DNA of 64,000 bases from an uncultured Alphaproteobacteria bacterium (lineage in GTDB: Bacteria; Pseudomonadota; Alphaproteobacteria; HIMB59; GCA-002718135): NCBI GenBank assembly GCA_902525035.1, contig CABZFN010000003.1, positions 1 through 64,000 on the forward strand, given 5' to 3'. A program made the position numbers and the translations under genes. Positions 35,922 through 45,244 of this stretch are shown in pieces. Within the stretch, counting starts at the first letter, position 1; each line of letters opens with the position of its first letter. The notes under the pieces are model-generated. The model was not told the DNA's origin. It worked only from the letters and a program-made list of their open reading frames with translations, and did no database searches.

Positions 35922-36875
35922 TTAAAGAAGGTTCAACCAATTAATTTCTTCTTGGCTCAGTTCAATATCAAGACAAGGGAGGGTTGTATCTAACTCTTTT
36001 ACAGATCTAGGGCCAATTAATGCAAAAGAAGGAAAAGACTGGTTTATGGTCCAGCTTGCTGCAATATTATGAGCAGAACAGCCTTTTTTATCAGCTAACT
36101 CCATAGCTCTTTTTTTTCTTTCTCTATTATCTTCACTATCATAGCAACTAATAGGGCCGCTTGAGTTCTCCCCTGGTGCTCGGTATGTCTCCGCCATAGT
36201 AATTTTATCTTCAATTTCTTGCGTTATATTATCAGGTAAAAAATAACCTCTTGCTTGACTAGACCAAGACATATGAGATTTTTGTGAAGAATTTAGGTAT
36301 GCCAATATCTCTTCAGTATTAGATGATAAGCAACCATTCCAAAGAGGCTTAATCATTTTAGCAAGTGCTAAATTATTATTTAAAATTGACATTTCTTGTT
36401 TATTATTTATTTCTGCCCATTCATTTGCTTCTTTAAATCTTTGTATTGTCCAATTTGAACCACCAAATATTTTAATTCTACCTTTTTCTTTTTCCTCATT
36501 CAAAACATCCATGAATTCATCAATTGGATAATCAGTATTATCTCGGTGCATGATATAAATATCAACATAATCTGTATTCATTCGTTCAAGAGAGATAGTT
36601 AATTGCTTTGAAATTGCTTCAGGATTACATTCAGGTGAATGCGCACCTTTGCCAAGTATTAAAACATCTTGTCTATTATTATTTTTTAACCATTCGCCAA
36701 AAACTTTTTCATGATTACCACCCCCATAAATAAATGCAGTATCAAAGATATTGCCACCAACTTCAATCCAATGATCCCATAACTTTGCAGCCTCATTGAT
36801 ATCATCTTGGTTATCACATCCCATAACAAGTTTAGAAATGTCTTTATTTATTCCTTCTATTCTACCGTATTTCAT
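35922..36875 (-). CDS. aldo/keto reductase family protein
   Basis: FDTAFIYGGGNHEKVFGEWL, VDIYIMHRDN, KGCSAHNIAASWTINQSF. Confidence 0.9.
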   Translation of the reverse strand: MKYGRIEGINKDISKLVMGCDNQDDINEAAKLWDHWIEVGGNIFDTAFIYGGGNHEKVFGEWLKNNNRQDVLILGKGAHSPECNPEAISKQLTISLERMNTDYVDIYIMHRDNTDYPIDEFMDVLNEEKEKGRIKIFGGSNWTIQRFKEANEWAEINNKQEMSILNNNLALAKMIKPLWNGCLSSNTEEILAYLNSSQKSHMSWSSQARGYFLPDNITQEIEDKITMAETYRAPGENSSGPISCYDSEDNRERKKRAMELADKKGCSAHNIAASWTINQSFPSFALIGPRSVKELDTTLPCLDIELSQEEINWLNLL

Positions 36876-37915
36876 ATTTCATCCTGCGGTAATTTATAAT
36901 TTACTTTTTCTCTCCATGCATCAAGAGCTTGAAGATTACCTAATGTATCTTCCCAAGTCATTGCTGGATGAGGTGGTTGTGTTTTTTCCTTTGCAATGCA
37001 TTGGCTTGCAAGTTCTCCTTCAAAAAAAAATAAATGTTCTGGTCCTTTAACATCAATTACTTCTTCATTGCCATTTTTATTAATAATGATTTTTGCATGA
37101 TAAGGACCTCCATCTCTTCCTGGCATCCATGGATTAGGTAATTCAATAGTACCTTTAGAACCTGTTATAACAGCATTGTTTTTCATACTTTCTCTAACTG
37201 CAGTTGAAACTTTTGCTTTAATTCCATTTTTAAATTCTAGATTAGCATGAGCAACTTCATCAACACCTGTTTCCCCTATTCTTGCTTCAGCATCAATAAA
37301 TTTAGGTTCTAAAAATTTTTCACCAGTTGCTACTCCTGCAATTAGTCTAGAAAATGAAATAGGATACAATCCTACATCAAGAATACCTCCTCCTGCTAAA
37401 CTTTTATTAAATAATCTGTGATCAGGAATTGTTTTACCTACATCAAAACCAAAGGAGGCTTCTATAGATGTTATATCACCTACCGTTTTATTTTTAATTA
37501 CTTCTAAAAGTTTTGGAATTTGCGGATGACAACGATACATAAAGCCTTCCATGTAAAAAACTCCAGCTTCTTTTACTGCCTCTATTATTTTTTTACCTTC
37601 TTTTAAATTAACAGCGCCTGGTTTTTCACAAAGAACATGCTTTCCTTTACCTGCAGCTTTTATAGTCCATTCAGCATGTAAAGTATGTGGTGTGGAAATA
37701 TAAATAGCATCTATATGTTCTGAATTTATTATATCATCATAATTATCAAATCTAAAATCAGGATGAATATCATATTTATCACCAAAGTTTTTACGGCGAT
37801 CATCATTTTTACTTGCTATACTTACCAGCTGCCCAGAATAAGAATCTTTTAGTCCATCAGCAAAAGCATTTGCTATACTTCCGGGACCTATTATACCCCA
37901 TTTTATTTTTTCCAT
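36872..37915 (-). CDS. Gfo/Idh/MocA family oxidoreductase
   Basis: IKWGIIGPGSIANAFADGL, AIYISTPHTLHAEW, HVLCEKPGAVN; start likely MEKIKWG. Confidence 0.92.
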   Translation of the reverse strand: MEKIKWGIIGPGSIANAFADGLKDSYSGQLVSIASKNDDRRKNFGDKYDIHPDFRFDNYDDIINSEHIDAIYISTPHTLHAEWTIKAAGKGKHVLCEKPGAVNLKEGKKIIEAVKEAGVFYMEGFMYRCHPQIPKLLEVIKNKTVGDITSIEASFGFDVGKTIPDHRLFNKSLAGGGILDVGLYPISFSRLIAGVATGEKFLEPKFIDAEARIGETGVDEVAHANLEFKNGIKAKVSTAVRESMKNNAVITGSKGTIELPNPWMPGRDGGPYHAKIIINKNGNEEVIDVKGPEHLFFFEGELASQCIAKEKTQPPHPAMTWEDTLGNLQALDAWREKVNYKLPQDEI

Positions 37916-37922
37916 TATATTA

Positions 37923-39752
37923 TTATCCTTTAACTGCACCTGCAGACAAACCTGCTATGTAGTATCTTTGTACAAATGCAAAAACAATTATAACTGGTAA
38001 TGAAGTTATAAACGCAAAAGCCATTGCCTGACCATATTGAGGTTCCTGACCGATACTTAATGCAAATACTTCGGTCATACCAAGAGTAATTGTATAATTT
38101 AAATCATCTCTCAAGATAATTAATGGCCATAAATAACTTCCCCATGACTGAACGAAGGTAATTATAGCTAATGTTGCAATTCCTGGCCAAACAAGAGGAA
38201 CTACAATTTGCCAAAAAACTCTAAATTCACCTGCTCCATCTGCTCTTGCAGCTTGAATAAGTTCATCTGGTACTGCTGATATAAACTGTCTCATCATAAA
38301 TATACCGATTGCTGGAGCCACAAATGGAATAATACATCCCATTAAGCTATCCATCATTCCCATTCTTCCAATTATTACGTACAGTGGTATCATGATGATT
38401 GGAAATGGAATCATTGCCGTTGCAATCATAAATAAGAATAAAGATTTTTTTCCTCTAAAATCATATTTTGCAAACGCATAACCAGCTAGAGTACAAAAGA
38501 ATATAGTTAATAAAGTTACTGCTACTGCAATTATAATTGAATTATAAATCCAAGCATAAGCAGGCCATTGAGTAAAAAGATTTGTAACATTATCCCAATT
38601 TGGGTTCTTAGACCAAAAAATTGGTGGATATGTCATTATTTCGGCAGTACTTTTTAAAGTAGAAGAAAACATGAATAGGTATGGTACAAGAGCAATTAAA
38701 CCAACTATACTAACTACTAAATTTAAACTTATTTTTCCAATGATTGGTCCTATAGGTTTCGCTTTAGAAGTTCTTTCTTTAACTGGAAAAATATTAGCTA
38801 TGAAATCAATAACTTTTGAAAGTATTTTTTCTATAAACGATTTTTCGGTATCTTTATTAACATTTGAAGCAAAAGTTCTTAATTGAAATAAAGAAATCAA
38901 TAAAATACATATAAACATAAAAACGCCAATCGCAGAACCAAAGCCAAGTCTAATTTGTGTGATACCTCTTTCCATCATGTAAACAACTATTGATTGAGCA
39001 TGTAATGGAACAGAATTTCCACTGTAAAAAACATATACATCCTCAAATATTTGGAATGATCCTATTGAAACAATTACAACCACAAAAAGTGTGACAGGGG
39101 CTAGTTGAGGAATCGTTACATACCAAAACTGATGCCAAGCATTTGCACCATCGAGCTTTGCAGCTTCATATAATGTTTTATCTATAAACTGAAGGCCTGC
39201 TAAAAAATAAATACTCGTTAAACCAGTCCATCTCCAAACTATAAGCATCATAATAGACCACTTTGAAGTGGCAGAAGACTCAACCCAATCTATTGCTTCC
39301 ACTCCTAAAAAACTTAAACCATAATTCAGAATTCCAAATTCATTGTTTAATATCATTTTAAACGTAAGTGCTGAAGCTACTACTGAAGTAACTATTGGAG
39401 AAAAGAAAATAATTCTCCAAACTGGTTTTAATTTAAGGCTTGCAGAATTTAATGCCAAAGCTAAAAGAAGAGCTAATGGTATAGTTATAAAAACACTTCC
39501 CGCACTATAAAAAACTGTGTTATAAAAAGTTTCCCAAAATACCTGATCTTTAAAAAATAAATATTCAAAATTACCCCAACCTCTAAATTTAGGAAGCTTT
39601 ACGCCTTTCCATTTATAAAAAGCTAAAATAAATGATGCAATTGTTGGAATTAAGAAGAAAATAGTAAAAATAATGTAAAAAGGAGAAATAAAAAAATAGG
39701 GCGCTGCCTTTTCTGATCTAAACCTTTTTTTTCTTATTATTGTTGTTGTCAT
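37923..39752 (-). CDS. fused two-domain carbohydrate ABC transporter permease (MalF-MalG type)
   Basis: One 609-aa ORF with two EAA loops: YEAAKLDGANAWHQFWYVTIPQLAP and IQAARADGAGEFRVFWQIVVPLVWP, joined by a basic linker. Confidence 0.9.
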   Translation of the reverse strand: MTTTIIRKKRFRSEKAAPYFFISPFYIIFTIFFLIPTIASFILAFYKWKGVKLPKFRGWGNFEYLFFKDQVFWETFYNTVFYSAGSVFITIPLALLLALALNSASLKLKPVWRIIFFSPIVTSVVASALTFKMILNNEFGILNYGLSFLGVEAIDWVESSATSKWSIMMLIVWRWTGLTSIYFLAGLQFIDKTLYEAAKLDGANAWHQFWYVTIPQLAPVTLFVVVIVSIGSFQIFEDVYVFYSGNSVPLHAQSIVVYMMERGITQIRLGFGSAIGVFMFICILLISLFQLRTFASNVNKDTEKSFIEKILSKVIDFIANIFPVKERTSKAKPIGPIIGKISLNLVVSIVGLIALVPYLFMFSSTLKSTAEIMTYPPIFWSKNPNWDNVTNLFTQWPAYAWIYNSIIIAVAVTLLTIFFCTLAGYAFAKYDFRGKKSLFLFMIATAMIPFPIIMIPLYVIIGRMGMMDSLMGCIIPFVAPAIGIFMMRQFISAVPDELIQAARADGAGEFRVFWQIVVPLVWPGIATLAIITFVQSWGSYLWPLIILRDDLNYTITLGMTEVFALSIGQEPQYGQAMAFAFITSLPVIIVFAFVQRYYIAGLSAGAVKG

Positions 39753-39761
39753 AAAATTAAA

Positions 39762-39787
39762 TTCAGCAGGAATTTAATCCTGCTGAA
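39762..39787 (-). promoter_or_regulatory. intercistronic hairpin between substrate-binding protein and fused permease genes
   Basis: TTCAGCAGGA-ATTTAA-TCCTGCTGAA, 10-bp perfect stem. Confidence 0.78.
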
Positions 39788-39803
39788 AGATATTTAATTT
39801 AAC

Positions 39804-41060
39804 TTACATGAAGTCAATTTCAGCTTCAACGGTATCAACAAATTTTTCAAATGTTTCTTCCGCACTTAAGTCACCTGATGCAAATGATGCCATTAATTCA
39901 CCACTTACTCTATCAACAATTGCACGTCCAACATGTTGATAATCATCAGCTGTATAATCAGATACTGTAATAAATGGTTCAGCAAATTTTTGCCCTCCGT
40001 AGAATTCAAATTCTTTATCTTTAATTCTAGGATCATTTAATGCATCTAACAATGTAGGCATTCCACCAAAAAATTCATATTTTTTGATCTGTCCTTCATA
40101 AGAAAAATAAGCCATTTCAAGAAGTTTTTTGGCAACATCTGGAGCTTCAGATGTTTTGTGTATAGCAAAACCTGTTCCTCCCCAGTGCATTGATTTATAA
40201 CCATCTGCAGTCCACTTAGGAATTGGAGCAACTCTCCATTGTCCTGATTGAGTATCTGCTACTGCTGGTTGTAAACAGCAATTATTATACCAATCTGGCA
40301 TCATTGAACCAACAGCCTCACCACTTTTGTATAAAACTCCAGGAGTTTGACCCCAGAAGTCTGTAGTATAGTTAATGACTCCTGTAGCATAAGCTTCTTC
40401 ATAGAATTTAAGTACCATCATTAACTTATCTTCATCGACTTCAAAGTCTCCATCCTCATTGAAAAAACTTCCACCTGCTTGTTGATACAAGTTAGTAAAT
40501 CTCATATCGCTTAACCACATGGATACACCATCTTTAGCTAAAATTTTTCCAGTTTCCATGAATTCATCCCATGTTTCAGGAACGCCTACACCATATTTTT
40601 CAAAAATAGCTGGTTGATAATAGTAAACTATGTAGCAACCTTCACTTTCAATTGCGTAGATTTCTCCATCTGAATGTGTCCATGCAGCAACTTTTCCAGG
40701 ATTCCATTGTGACATATCTCCATACATATCCGTTAAAGGAAGAAAGTTATCAGAGATAATATCATCTGCCATGTATAATCCAAACCCACTTATTTCGATT
40801 CCAAATAAGTCAGGGTGATCTGTGCCTGATCCAATAGCAGTTAAACTACTTGTATGATGATCAGGTTGAACCTGAAAATCAAAATTAATATTGTCATCCG
40901 GGAACTCAGCGCGAATGTCTTCTAAAAAAGAATTGTAGTAATCAACATATAATTGATTGTGAGTCCACATAGATAAAGTAATATCTCTTGCACTTGCAGC
41001 TGATTGTAAACCAACTACAAAAACAAGAGAAAGAATTAAGGATTTAATTAATTTCATCAT
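39804..41060 (-). CDS. extracellular solute-binding protein, family 1 (CUT1 sugar ABC)
   Basis: Signal peptide MMKLIKSLILSLVFVVGLQSAASA, ITLSMWTHNQLYVDYYNSFLEDI; SD GGAGGA just upstream of the ATG. Confidence 0.9.
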   Translation of the reverse strand: MMKLIKSLILSLVFVVGLQSAASARDITLSMWTHNQLYVDYYNSFLEDIRAEFPDDNINFDFQVQPDHHTSSLTAIGSGTDHPDLFGIEISGFGLYMADDIISDNFLPLTDMYGDMSQWNPGKVAAWTHSDGEIYAIESEGCYIVYYYQPAIFEKYGVGVPETWDEFMETGKILAKDGVSMWLSDMRFTNLYQQAGGSFFNEDGDFEVDEDKLMMVLKFYEEAYATGVINYTTDFWGQTPGVLYKSGEAVGSMMPDWYNNCCLQPAVADTQSGQWRVAPIPKWTADGYKSMHWGGTGFAIHKTSEAPDVAKKLLEMAYFSYEGQIKKYEFFGGMPTLLDALNDPRIKDKEFEFYGGQKFAEPFITVSDYTADDYQHVGRAIVDRVSGELMASFASGDLSAEETFEKFVDTVEAEIDFM

Positions 41061-41157
41061 TTTCCTCCATTTATAATAAAACATAAAATTAATTTGGACA
41101 AAAAATCAAGTAAAATTAACTTTTTAATCATTTTTAATTATTTGATATTTTACATAA

Positions 41158-41979
41158 TTATGGAGATAGTACCTTTTCATGCGGCATTATAATTTTCTGT
41201 TGATACTTGGTAACTCTTTTTAACAGGTTTTTTGAAGGTCTATATGGATGTCTAAAAAAACCCCAAGAAGGTCCATATCTGTAAACAACTATTCTTCTTT
41301 CTCCCTTATTTGTTCTTTTTGCAGATCCATGACAAAGTGAGTCGACAAATAATAATCCATCACCTGCTTTTAAGTAGATTTCTTTTGAAGCAGTCATATT
41401 GTCAGCAGATGTAACTTTTCCTTTTTTCATGGAATGTTTTTCAAATTGTGGATGACGTATATTTGATTTATGAGATGAAGGTATAATTACTGTTCCGCCA
41501 TCTCCTTGATCAATATCTTTTAAAGCTAATAAAATGTTAACCTGTCCGCAATGAAACTTACCATCTTGAAATCTATAATGATTTCTTTGAAGAGCTTCGT
41601 GGTGACCAGAATGAATTCCTATCGCTTCACCTGGTCCTCTTATGTTAGCAAAGTTTTCATCAATAAATATAGGGCCGTGATGTTGATCAAAAGTATCTTT
41701 GCCACCAACGAAATGAAGCATATGATTAATCCAAGATGGATGATCAATCAATTTTTCAAATGGTTTGCCTGCTTCATAAATTTGCTGAAGATTAAGACCT
41801 TCTTTTCCACCATAATTATGACCATGAACATGTCCTGCCCATTCATTATTTTTTATATTTTTTAATGTATCTAAAATTTTATTAAGATCTTTCAATTCTT
41901 TTTTATTTAAAGCATTTTTAATTATTAAATACCCATTTAGATCGAATAAATACTCATCAAGCTTAGAAACTTTTTTCAT
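41158..41979 (-). CDS. PhyH (phytanoyl-CoA dioxygenase) family protein, HSG variant of facial triad
   Basis: IHSGHHEALQRNHYRFQDGKFHCGQVNILLALKDIDQGDGGTVIIPSSHKSN ... FVDSLCHGSAKR ... RRIVVYRY. Confidence 0.85.
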   Translation of the reverse strand: MKKVSKLDEYLFDLNGYLIIKNALNKKELKDLNKILDTLKNIKNNEWAGHVHGHNYGGKEGLNLQQIYEAGKPFEKLIDHPSWINHMLHFVGGKDTFDQHHGPIFIDENFANIRGPGEAIGIHSGHHEALQRNHYRFQDGKFHCGQVNILLALKDIDQGDGGTVIIPSSHKSNIRHPQFEKHSMKKGKVTSADNMTASKEIYLKAGDGLLFVDSLCHGSAKRTNKGERRIVVYRYGPSWGFFRHPYRPSKNLLKRVTKYQQKIIMPHEKVLSP

Positions 41980-42000
41980 AAGGATATTTTGAAGTAAAAT

Positions 42001-42021
42001 TTTAATCTTTTCAAGATTAAA
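42001..42021 (-). terminator. possible terminator hairpin after class II aldolase gene
   Basis: TTTAATCTT/AAGATTAAA inverted repeat; AT-only stem, weak. Confidence 0.35.
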
Positions 42022-42025
42022 AAAT

Positions 42026-43090
42026 TTAATTTATAACGGCTTTAAATTCTCCATCTTTATATCTGGTAGCCATTTCTCCAAGTGAAAGTGAGTTAATTGA
42101 AGTCGCGTTACCAGCAGTGCCAAATTCTTGAAGTCTGCTCTTAACAACTTCTTTCATTGCATCTTTAGAAAGAAGTAAATATTTACGAGGATCAAATTGT
42201 GATGGATTTTCATTAAAATATTTCCTCACAGCAGCTGTAGCTGCTAATCGAAGATCTGTATCGACATTAACTTTTCTAACACCATATTTAATACCTTCTT
42301 GAATCTCAGAAACAGGTACACCATAGGTTTCTTTTATTTTTCCACCAAATTCATTAATAGTTTTTATTAAGTCTTGTGGTACAGAAGATGATCCATGCAT
42401 AACCAAGTGGGTATTTGGAAGTCTTGAATGTATTTCTTTAATTCTATCGATTGCTAAAATATCACCTGTAGGTGGTCTAGAAAATTTATATGCACCGTGA
42501 CTTGTTCCTATAGCGATTGCTAGAGCATCAACATTTGTTGCTTTAACAAAATCTGATGCTTCATCTGGATCCGTTAAAAGTTGATCGCGATCAAGCTTAC
42601 CTTCAGCTCCAACACCATCTTCTTTTTCGCCAGTCCCAGTTTCTAAAGAGCCTAAACATCCAATCTCACCTTCAACAGAAACTCCCAATGCATGTGCCAT
42701 GTCTGTAGTTTCTCTTGTAACTCTAACATTATAATCAAAATCTGAAGGTGTTTTTTGATCATCCAATAAAGAACCATCCATCATCACAGAAGTAAAACCA
42801 AGATCGATACAATTTTTACAATCTGATGGAGAACCACCATGATCTTGATGGAGAACAGTTGGTATGTCTGAAAACTCGTCCATTGCTGCTTCAACTAATT
42901 TTTTAACAAAAATTGGTCCAGCATATCTTCTAGCAGCACCAGACGCTTGCAGAATTACAGGACTATTTAATTCTTTAGCCCCTTCCATAATTGCTCTAAT
43001 TGCTTCTAAATTATTTACATTAAATGCAGGTACACCATAATTATTTTCAGCTGCATGATCTAATAGTTGTCTAAGCGAGATTAATGACAT
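42026..43090 (-). CDS. fba: class II fructose-bisphosphate aldolase
   Basis: [69 protein letters not shown]; start taken at the internal Met. Confidence 0.94.
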   Translation of the reverse strand: MSLISLRQLLDHAAENNYGVPAFNVNNLEAIRAIMEGAKELNSPVILQASGAARRYAGPIFVKKLVEAAMDEFSDIPTVLHQDHGGSPSDCKNCIDLGFTSVMMDGSLLDDQKTPSDFDYNVRVTRETTDMAHALGVSVEGEIGCLGSLETGTGEKEDGVGAEGKLDRDQLLTDPDEASDFVKATNVDALAIAIGTSHGAYKFSRPPTGDILAIDRIKEIHSRLPNTHLVMHGSSSVPQDLIKTINEFGGKIKETYGVPVSEIQEGIKYGVRKVNVDTDLRLAATAAVRKYFNENPSQFDPRKYLLLSKDAMKEVVKSRLQEFGTAGNATSINSLSLGEMATRYKDGEFKAVIN

Positions 43091-43135
43091 ATGGAATATC
43101 TTCTTAAACATTAAAAAAATTAATTCAACAATACA

Positions 43136-44269
43136 GTGAGAGAAATTTTTAAATATTCAAATTTAATTTTTTTATATGCTTTATCTCATAGTTATCTTGC
43201 AACTTGTTTTGCAATAGATCTTAAAATTCAAGGATACGAAGAACGCTATATTGGATTATCATTATCTTTGTGGGGAGTTGGTGTAATTTTTGGAGCAATT
43301 TTACATAATTTAGTTAGAAAAAAATTAAATTTATTTTCTACAATTTTATATGGTTCAATAATTCAGTTAAGTTTTTCAATAATTTTTTTAATTGATCAAA
43401 ATACTTTTCTAGTAGCTATTATGCAATTTGTCATGGGAATAACAAGTGCAATTAATTCTTTAACTTTAGAAACATACATAAGTTCAAAATTTAGAAAATC
43501 ATCTGGATTTTATATTTCATTGTTTTGGTCATCAGCAGGTTTAGGCGCAATTACTGGTAGTCTTATTATTGCTATTAATGGAATAAATAATTTTACATAT
43601 AATATTGCCGTTATATTTTTCTTTTTACACTTTATTCCAATCTTTTTATTTAGATTTTCTATAAAACAAATTAATATTGAAAATGTCAGCATAAAATTAT
43701 CCAATGATGTTCTAAATAAAATTAAATATTTGCTTATGTGTGTTGTTTTATTTGGTGCATGTGATGCAGGTTTTAGCTCATTATTTCCATCATATTTATT
43801 AGAAGAATCATATAGTGATAAACAAGTTGGAAGAATAAATTTTTTAGCTGGATTAATTGCTTTAGTTTTTTATCCCTTTATGGGTAAGTTAGTAGATAAT
43901 TATAATAAGACTGTTATATTTAATACTTTTTGTTTTATAAATTTTATTAATTTATTTATTCTTTATTTTATCAGTGATTTTTATGTTTATATAATTTGTG
44001 TAGCATTTTATTATTACACCATTGGAACAGTTTTCTTAATTACTTTTAATATTGTAGGTAAAAAACTTGAAGGGGGAGTAATAGTCTTTGGAATAGCTGG
44101 TCATTATATAAGTGAAAATATTGGAAGTTTCCTTGGTCCAAATTTAATTGGTAATATCATTAATATAAATATTAATTATTTCTTTTTAATATTTGTTTTT
44201 TTATATTTCTTAATTGTTTTACTTTTTAATTATAATCAAATTAGAAATGGTGGGCCCTCAGGGACTTGA
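43136..44269 (+). CDS. MFS-type transporter
   Basis: About 12 hydrophobic segments, [17 protein letters not shown] start; C terminus runs into the tRNA gene. Confidence 0.75.
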   Translation: MREIFKYSNLIFLYALSHSYLATCFAIDLKIQGYEERYIGLSLSLWGVGVIFGAILHNLVRKKLNLFSTILYGSIIQLSFSIIFLIDQNTFLVAIMQFVMGITSAINSLTLETYISSKFRKSSGFYISLFWSSAGLGAITGSLIIAINGINNFTYNIAVIFFFLHFIPIFLFRFSIKQINIENVSIKLSNDVLNKIKYLLMCVVLFGACDAGFSSLFPSYLLEESYSDKQVGRINFLAGLIALVFYPFMGKLVDNYNKTVIFNTFCFINFINLFILYFISDFYVYIICVAFYYYTIGTVFLITFNIVGKKLEGGVIVFGIAGHYISENIGSFLGPNLIGNIINININYFFLIFVFLYFLIVLLFNYNQIRNGGPSGT

Positions 44270-44324
44270 ACCCCGGACCACCCCGTTATGAGCGGGGCGC
44301 TCTAACCAACTGAGCTAAGAGCCC
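44248..44324 (-). tRNA. tRNA with CAT anticodon (tRNA-Ile2/lysidine type or tRNA-Met)
   Basis: Minus strand GGGCTCTTAGCTCAGTTGGTTAGAGCGCCCCGCTCATAACGGGGTGGTCCGGGGTTCAAGTCCCTGAGGGCCCACCA folds as a cloverleaf with encoded CCA; anticodon stem CCCCG/CGGGG, loop CTCATAA. Confidence 0.95.
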
Positions 44325-44410
44325 TTTTTATGCCCTATACATGTAATTTTGATGATTATTAAGCTTTAATTTTATATTGTTATATAGAATTTATTTAAAA
44401 TAGAATTTTT

Positions 44411-45244
44411 ATGACACAACCTACGGAATTAGATAAATATCTTTTTGATCTTAAAGGTTTTATTGTAATCAAAAACGCTTTGTCGAAAAAAGAAGTAAAG
44501 GATTGCAACCAAATAATAGATAAAATCAAAAAAACACCTTCCAATGAATGGAATGGAAATGTGCATAGCAAAGGAAATATAGATCAGCATGGAGTTGAAC
44601 TTCAACAAATTTATGAAGCTGGTAAACCTTTTGAAAAATTGATTGATCACTCTTCATGGATAAATCATATGAAACACTTTGTGGGCGGAGAAGGAACATT
44701 TGATTATAATCATGGACCATTATTTATTGATGAAAACTTCGTAAATGTTAGAGGACCTGGTAAAGCTATTCCAGTGCATTCTGGTGCTCATGAAGGCACT
44801 CAAAGAGGACATTATAGATATCAGAATGGTAAGTTTCATTGTGGGCAAATAAATATTTTAGTGGCATTAAGTAAAATTTCTAAAGGGGATGGAGGAACAG
44901 TAATAATACCTGGATCACATAAATCTAATTTGAAACATCCTCAATTTGATAAATACAAATTAAAGAAAGATGGAAAGTATAAAACTGCTGACAGTATGAT
45001 TGGCTCAGAAGAGGTTTATTTAAATTCTGGTGATGCTATATTATTCGTAGATTCTCTATGTCATGGATCTTCAAGAAGGGTCAATAAAGGAGAAAGAAGA
45101 GTTGTTATATATAGATATGGACCATCTTGGGGATTTTTTAGAAATAGTTACAGACCTTCAAAGGAATTATTAAATAGAGTAAGTAAAACTCAAAGAAATA
45201 TTGTTATGCCTCATGAAGAAGTATTATCACCAGAAAAAAATTAG
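44411..45244 (+). CDS. PhyH family protein, HSG variant; paralogue of the 41158..41979 product
   Basis: VHSGAHEGTQRGHYRYQNGKFHCGQINILVALSKISKGDGGTVIIPGSHKSN ... FVDSLCHGSSRR; near full-length similarity to 41158..41979. Confidence 0.85.
   Translation: MTQPTELDKYLFDLKGFIVIKNALSKKEVKDCNQIIDKIKKTPSNEWNGNVHSKGNIDQHGVELQQIYEAGKPFEKLIDHSSWINHMKHFVGGEGTFDYNHGPLFIDENFVNVRGPGKAIPVHSGAHEGTQRGHYRYQNGKFHCGQINILVALSKISKGDGGTVIIPGSHKSNLKHPQFDKYKLKKDGKYKTADSMIGSEEVYLNSGDAILFVDSLCHGSSRRVNKGERRVVIYRYGPSWGFFRNSYRPSKELLNRVSKTQRNIVMPHEEVLSPEKN

Noticed and set aside
40046-44720. ORFs 40046..40231, 41551..41865, 43510..43704, 44429..44650 and 44526..44720
   Set aside because: Overlap well-supported genes in other frames and show no domain features.
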